DNA of 9,775 bases from assembly GCA_023415815.1 (NCBI GenBank), contig JAEZJL010000112.1, positions 1 to 9,775 on the forward strand. Reading direction: 5' to 3'. The stretch's first letter is position 1; the number at the start of each line of letters is the position of its first letter. The notes below the pieces were generated by a model. The model saw only the letters and a list, made by a program, of their open reading frames with translations, had not been told where the DNA came from and made no database searches. This document shows positions 7,316-9,775 of the stretch, piece by piece. This DNA comes from Bacillota bacterium. Lineage in GTDB: Bacteria > Bacillota > Clostridia > Acetivibrionales > DTU013. The position numbers and the translations under genes are program-made.

Positions 7316-7360
7316 AGCACTTGGCCCGCGGCGGCTTTCCAGCGCGGGCCCCGTGGCTTC
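7314..7360. terminator. Hairpin between convergent gene blocks, candidate bidirectional terminator
   Basis: GGCCCGCG (7323-7330) pairs perfectly with CGCGGGCC (7343-7350) around a 12-base loop. Outside it, GAAGCAC (7314-7320) pairs with GTGGCTTC (7353-7360) with one bulged G and a 2x2 internal loop. The structure starts in the stop codon of the last plus-strand gene and ends 10 bases before the stop codon of the spike-tip gene on the other strand. There is no T tract on either side, so it is not a classical intrinsic terminator. It may still block read-through in both directions. Confidence 0.55.
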
Positions 7361-7369
7361 CCTGGAATC

Positions 7370-7756
7370 CTATGGTACCTGGATGGTCGTCTGGCCGGGC
7401 GTGACGAAATCAATCATTCCTCCGTATGCGCACATCAGCTTTGAGGTGCCGCTCAGAGCAGGCGTATTGCCGACCAATACCGTCGGTGAGCCGGGAACCC
7501 ACGGGCCCGGTATATTCGGCGTACACGGCTGAGGCGTAAGCACTCCCCAGGCTGCCGCCGTTGCGGACGCCACGGCGGGGTTTGACATACTGCTGCACAT
7601 GCCGAAGGGCGGGATATTGGCTACGGGCTTGTTGTCCATGATCGTGGCGACAGGCTGTACGGTTACGACCTTTTTATCGGGCAGCACCACAAGTGTGGAC
7701 GGAGCGGCTCCAAAGGTGCATTTAATGCCGGCGCCGCCGCAAACGCAAATTCCCAT
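7370..7756 (-). CDS. DUF4280 PAAR-like spike-tip protein
   Basis: Protein of 128 residues predicted to form the sharp cap on the central spike of the injection system. It matches the DUF4280 pattern throughout: MGICVCGGAGIKCTFG at the start, APSTLVVLP (18-26), MDNKPVANIPPFGMCSSM (40-57), a small-residue segment with AAAWGVLTPQPC (67-78), PWVPGSPTVLVGNTPAL (85-101), SKLMCAYGG (105-113) and PGQTT near the end. Six cysteines (4, 6, 13, 54, 78 and 109) could support metal binding at the tip, as seen for PAAR proteins. The start at 7756 is set by AGGAGG 8 bases upstream and by the family's usual N-terminus; a frame open to 7798 is not needed. It is the last gene of the minus-strand block. Confidence 0.93.
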   Translation of the reverse strand: MGICVCGGAGIKCTFGAAPSTLVVLPDKKVVTVQPVATIMDNKPVANIPPFGMCSSMSNPAVASATAAAWGVLTPQPCTPNIPGPWVPGSPTVLVGNTPALSGTSKLMCAYGGMIDFVTPGQTTIQVP

Positions 7757-7764
7757 GTTTAAGT

Positions 7765-7770
7765 CCTCCT
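7765..7770 (-). promoter_or_regulatory. Ribosome binding site of the spike-tip gene
   Basis: AGGAGG on the minus strand lies 8 bases before the ATG at 7756. This near-consensus site fixes the start of the DUF4280 gene and excludes the extra 14 residues of the longer open frame. Confidence 0.85.
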
Positions 7771-7814
7771 GTTTTCTCCAAATTGCAATACAGCTCACTT
7801 CATATATTTAAGCC

Positions 7815-8633
7815 TTACGACGGACCTGCCAGTGGAGGAAATATCCCTTCAAAGTGGCTTACGCCGCCCTCCCTGAGACGAATTTTCCTGAAAAAGGAGC
7901 TGGACCCGTCGGAGACATACAGGTCGGCCTCCGGCAGGGCTTCCCCTCCTTCACCGTCCGTAACGACCGGGATGAGTACGCGGCCTGAGGCGTCCGTTTC
8001 GGAGGAATATACGCGCCGGGTCGGAGAAGACGGAGCTATCGCCGCTTCAGGCCTTTCACGGATCTCGTAGGAGACGCCGTCCAGACGGCGCAGGAGCGTG
8101 AAGACAAAAGGAGCCTCCGCTCTGCCCTCCGCAGCCAGCGCCAGGGTCAAACCGGTATAATCGAGGCCGTTCGGGTTCGTGAGAGAAATCCGGCAGGTCT
8201 GTCCCGTTTCCTGCAGGCCCTTGAACCGGATATCTCCTTTCAGGTAGGGCGCGTGGAGCCTGACAGCGAGCCCGCGGACGCCGCCTCCTCTGCGGCCGGT
8301 AAACCGCGCGCTGAAGGCTGTACAGCCCTTCTTCAGCGGATAGTCCGTCCCGGGCTTCAGCCGCACGGTCAGGACAGGATTTTCCCTGCCGATGCCGGAC
8401 AGGTCGGGGACGCAGAAATCACAGTAGCCGGGCGAGCATATCGTGAGGTTTTTATGACCCGGTCCGGCGATATCCGCTAATATGAAAAGGCCTTCTGGCT
8501 TTCTTACAGGAGAAAGCCGCTTTCCCTCGACGAAGAATATAAACGGCTGCTCCTTCAGCGGCTTCCCCGTGAAGTCGTCGATGAATCTGAAAGCCGCGTT
8601 TACGCTGTGCAGGATTTTAGTATCCGATACCAT
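7815..8633 (-). CDS. Unrecognised beta-rich protein between tail terminator and spike tip
   Basis: Protein of 272 residues that I cannot assign to a family. Residues 10-95 read like a carboxypeptidase-regulatory or Ig-like beta sandwich: VNAAFRFIDDFTGKPL (11-26), KPEGLFILADI (45-55), the small cysteine cluster CSPGYCDFC (66-74), then VLTVRLKPG (87-95). A middle segment and a second strand-rich C-terminal half (VYEIR-like strands, ASGRVLIPVVTDGEG, ADLYVSDGSSSFFRKI) follow. It has no signal peptide or transmembrane helix. The start at 8633 has GGAAAGGAG 7 bases upstream (8649-8641), and the gene overlaps the end of the DUF4255 gene by 17 bases, so the two are probably co-translated. Position between terminator and spike-tip genes suggests a particle component or a partner of the terminator, perhaps a decoration or fibre-like protein. 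That is inference. Confidence 0.8.
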   Translation of the reverse strand: MVSDTKILHSVNAAFRFIDDFTGKPLKEQPFIFFVEGKRLSPVRKPEGLFILADIAGPGHKNLTICSPGYCDFCVPDLSGIGRENPVLTVRLKPGTDYPLKKGCTAFSARFTGRRGGGVRGLAVRLHAPYLKGDIRFKGLQETGQTCRISLTNPNGLDYTGLTLALAAEGRAEAPFVFTLLRRLDGVSYEIRERPEAAIAPSSPTRRVYSSETDASGRVLIPVVTDGEGGEALPEADLYVSDGSSSFFRKIRLREGGVSHFEGIFPPLAGPS

Positions 8634-9219
8634 CGCCGCGCTCCTTTCCGCCGAGCTTCATTTCGACCTTTGTAACACGTACGGGCTGCGAGACCCGGGT
8701 CGAGTCGATGAGCACGGGCGCCGCCCTGTAATATATGGCGAGCCTCGCGGCGTTACCGGCTCCGGAATTGCTCCATATCCTGCTCTTTTCTTCATACGAC
8801 AGGAAGTGCGGCGACAGGGCGATGGGCTCGTCCGCCGCCTCCGCGCCGGGCTGCAGGTCGGAGAGCTCAAATACCGAGTTATCGTGCAGCACCTGCATCG
8901 CACGCGATAAGATACGCTGCTCGACAACCGATTTGGAAGCTATATTCGTGCTTGAATTCACCGTAAGCATGTAAAAGAGAGATACCGGAAGAGGAGGAAA
9001 CCTTTGTGCCCCCTCGCCGACGCTTATCATTTCGTTCTGGGGATAATACCCGTCGGTTTGTATATCGTACAGGTGGACGCCGAGCAGATACTCCCCCTTT
9101 TCATACGGCGGGCACAAAAGTATGGACTCGGGGTTCTGGATCAATTCCGGGCACAAGTTGCTTCTGAGCAGCTTGACGATTTCATTGCCCAGATCTGCAA
9201 CGATGGAATAATCAGCCAT
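8617..9219 (-). CDS. DUF4255 (Pvc16_N) tail terminator protein, Afp16/Pvc16 type
   Basis: Protein of 200 residues. In Afp and PVC particles the members of this family cap the tube and sheath at the end opposite the baseplate and fix their length. The sequence follows the family closely: MADYSIVADLGNEIVKLL at the start, NPESILLCPP (29-38), LGVHLYDI (46-53), MISVGEGAQRFPPLPVSLFYML (64-85), and the strongly conserved helix EQRILSRAMQVLHDN (100-114). The start at 9219 is chosen because MADYS is the usual N-terminus. GTG at 9231 and ATG at 9228 are in frame but add only 3-4 atypical residues; the purine run AAAGGG ends 11 bases before 9219. It lies 31 bases downstream of the stalk-domain gene and overlaps the next gene by 17 bases. 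Confidence 0.93.
   Translation of the reverse strand: MADYSIVADLGNEIVKLLRSNLCPELIQNPESILLCPPYEKGEYLLGVHLYDIQTDGYYPQNEMISVGEGAQRFPPLPVSLFYMLTVNSSTNIASKSVVEQRILSRAMQVLHDNSVFELSDLQPGAEAADEPIALSPHFLSYEEKSRIWSNSGAGNAARLAIYYRAAPVLIDSTRVSQPVRVTKVEMKLGGKERGDGIGY
8641..8649 (-). promoter_or_regulatory. Ribosome binding site inside the end of the DUF4255 gene
   Basis: GGAAAGGAG on the minus strand lies 7 bases before the ATG at 8633 and within the coding sequence of the tail terminator. It supports that ATG as the true start of the beta-rich gene and indicates coupled translation. Confidence 0.7.
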
Positions 9220-9250
9220 ATACCACATCACCCTTTCGCAAGCATAGATA

Positions 9251-9775
9251 TTATTTCAAAAGCCCGTCGGCGATTTTGTCCAGACGCGCGGGATAAAGCA
9301 GCGGCTTCCCGCCGGGACCGGCCGGGAACCAGGAATAGTTCAGGGCGCCGGCCGTGAAGGAGAGCGGCACGTACAGCGTATTGCCGGAAAAAACAGTGCT
9401 TGAGGACATGCGCTTCGGTTTTTTATCGACGGTTACCTCGGGACTGTCCTTTGTAAATACCATCGCGGACCTACCGCTTACGAGGGAAGCGCTGCCGCTG
9501 TCCTGCCGCCATACGTAACGGCGGCCTATAATTGAGGCCAGCTCCCTGACGCTTGCAAGGTATTCGCCGCCGGGCATCTTGAAATCGTCGACGGTATAAT
9601 CGCGGCCCGAGACACCCAGAAGCGCAAGGACATCTCCCTGCAGCGTTTTGATCCGGTCCCCGAGCTCCGAATATTCCGGGCTCTCGCCAAGCCTTTGGAG
9701 GAGAAGGGCCTTCAGAAGCAAACCGTCTGCGGTATCCGGATCGATACCCGACAGGGACATGAGGCTGTTCAGCTC
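9251..9775 (-). CDS. C-terminal part of a stalk-domain (copper amine oxidase N-like) protein, cut by window edge
   Basis: The last 174 residues of a longer protein are visible; the frame is open to the right edge with no stop, and the internal ATG at 9760 has no ribosome binding site, so the start lies outside. Visible residues 10-55 are helical (GLLLKALLLQRLGESPEYSE). Residues about 68-150 match the stalk domain pattern: GGEYLASVRELASIIGRRYVW, then VTVDKKPKRM (114-123), FSGNTLYVPLSFTAGAL (129-145) and a closing YSW. Such domains occur in exported or wall-associated Firmicutes proteins, often in pairs, and do not imply amine oxidase activity. It is on the same strand as, and 31 bases upstream of, the DUF4255 gene, so it probably shares its transcript. 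Whether it is exported cannot be seen because the N-terminus is missing. Confidence 0.78.
   Translation of the reverse strand, partial: ELNSLMSLSGIDPDTADGLLLKALLLQRLGESPEYSELGDRIKTLQGDVLALLGVSGRDYTVDDFKMPGGEYLASVRELASIIGRRYVWRQDSGSASLVSGRSAMVFTKDSPEVTVDKKPKRMSSSTVFSGNTLYVPLSFTAGALNYSWFPAGPGGKPLLYPARLDKIADGLLK

Noticed and set aside
7757..7814. Possible promoter in the gap before the spike-tip gene
   Set aside because: The 58-base gap is AT-rich and contains TTGCAA, but no -10 element at a suitable spacing; read-through from the upstream minus-strand genes is simpler.
8253..8910. Plus-strand frames at 8253-8480 and 8482-8910
   Set aside because: Antisense to the beta-rich and DUF4255 genes; the DUF4255 motifs show the minus strand is coding.

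Overview
This window looks like part of a phage-tail-like contractile injection system (extracellular CIS, eCIS, of the Afp/PVC type) from a Gram-positive anaerobe, most likely a member of the Clostridia. The family assignments come from protein motifs. The taxonomic guess is inference: strong GGAGG-type ribosome binding sites, tightly packed genes, heavy use of AGG/AGA and ATA codons in otherwise GC-rich coding DNA, and a stalk (copper amine oxidase N-like) domain of the kind common in Firmicutes cell-surface proteins.

Layout, left to right. A plus-strand gene block runs from the left edge to about 7315. It holds the tail end of an unidentified gene (2-40), a Tail_P2_I/TIGR02242-type baseplate protein (55-1194), an unrecognised charged coiled-coil protein (1239-2165), a two-domain AAA+ ATPase of the Afp15/Pvc15 type (2162-4366), a 600-residue unrecognised protein with an acidic disordered head and a glycine-rich amphipathic body (4395-6197), and two tandem paralogues of about 180 residues (6226-6780 and 6782-7315). 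A second block converges on it from the right edge on the minus strand: the C-terminal part of a stalk-domain protein (9775-9251), a DUF4255/Pvc16_N tail terminator (9219-8617), an unrecognised beta-rich protein overlapping it by 17 bases (8633-7815), and a DUF4280 PAAR-like spike-tip protein (7756-7370). The blocks meet at a strong imperfect hairpin (7314-7360). There is no gene-free stretch of 300 bases or more, and I see no rRNA, tRNA, CRISPR array or insertion sequence.

How the parts fit together. The Tail_P2_I protein belongs to the baseplate, the PAAR-like protein should cap the spike, the DUF4255 protein should close the far end of the tube and sheath, and the AAA+ ATPase is the usual eCIS assembly or loading factor. 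Sheath, tube, hub and most baseplate genes are not in the window and presumably lie upstream of base 1. The most interesting part is the 4395-7315 cassette, placed between the ATPase and the end of the block. I infer it to be a candidate cargo (effector) gene followed by two related small proteins that may be its dedicated chaperones or adaptors. The other unexplained parts are the coiled-coil protein, the beta-rich protein between terminator and spike tip, and the stalk-domain protein, which might link the particle to the cell envelope.
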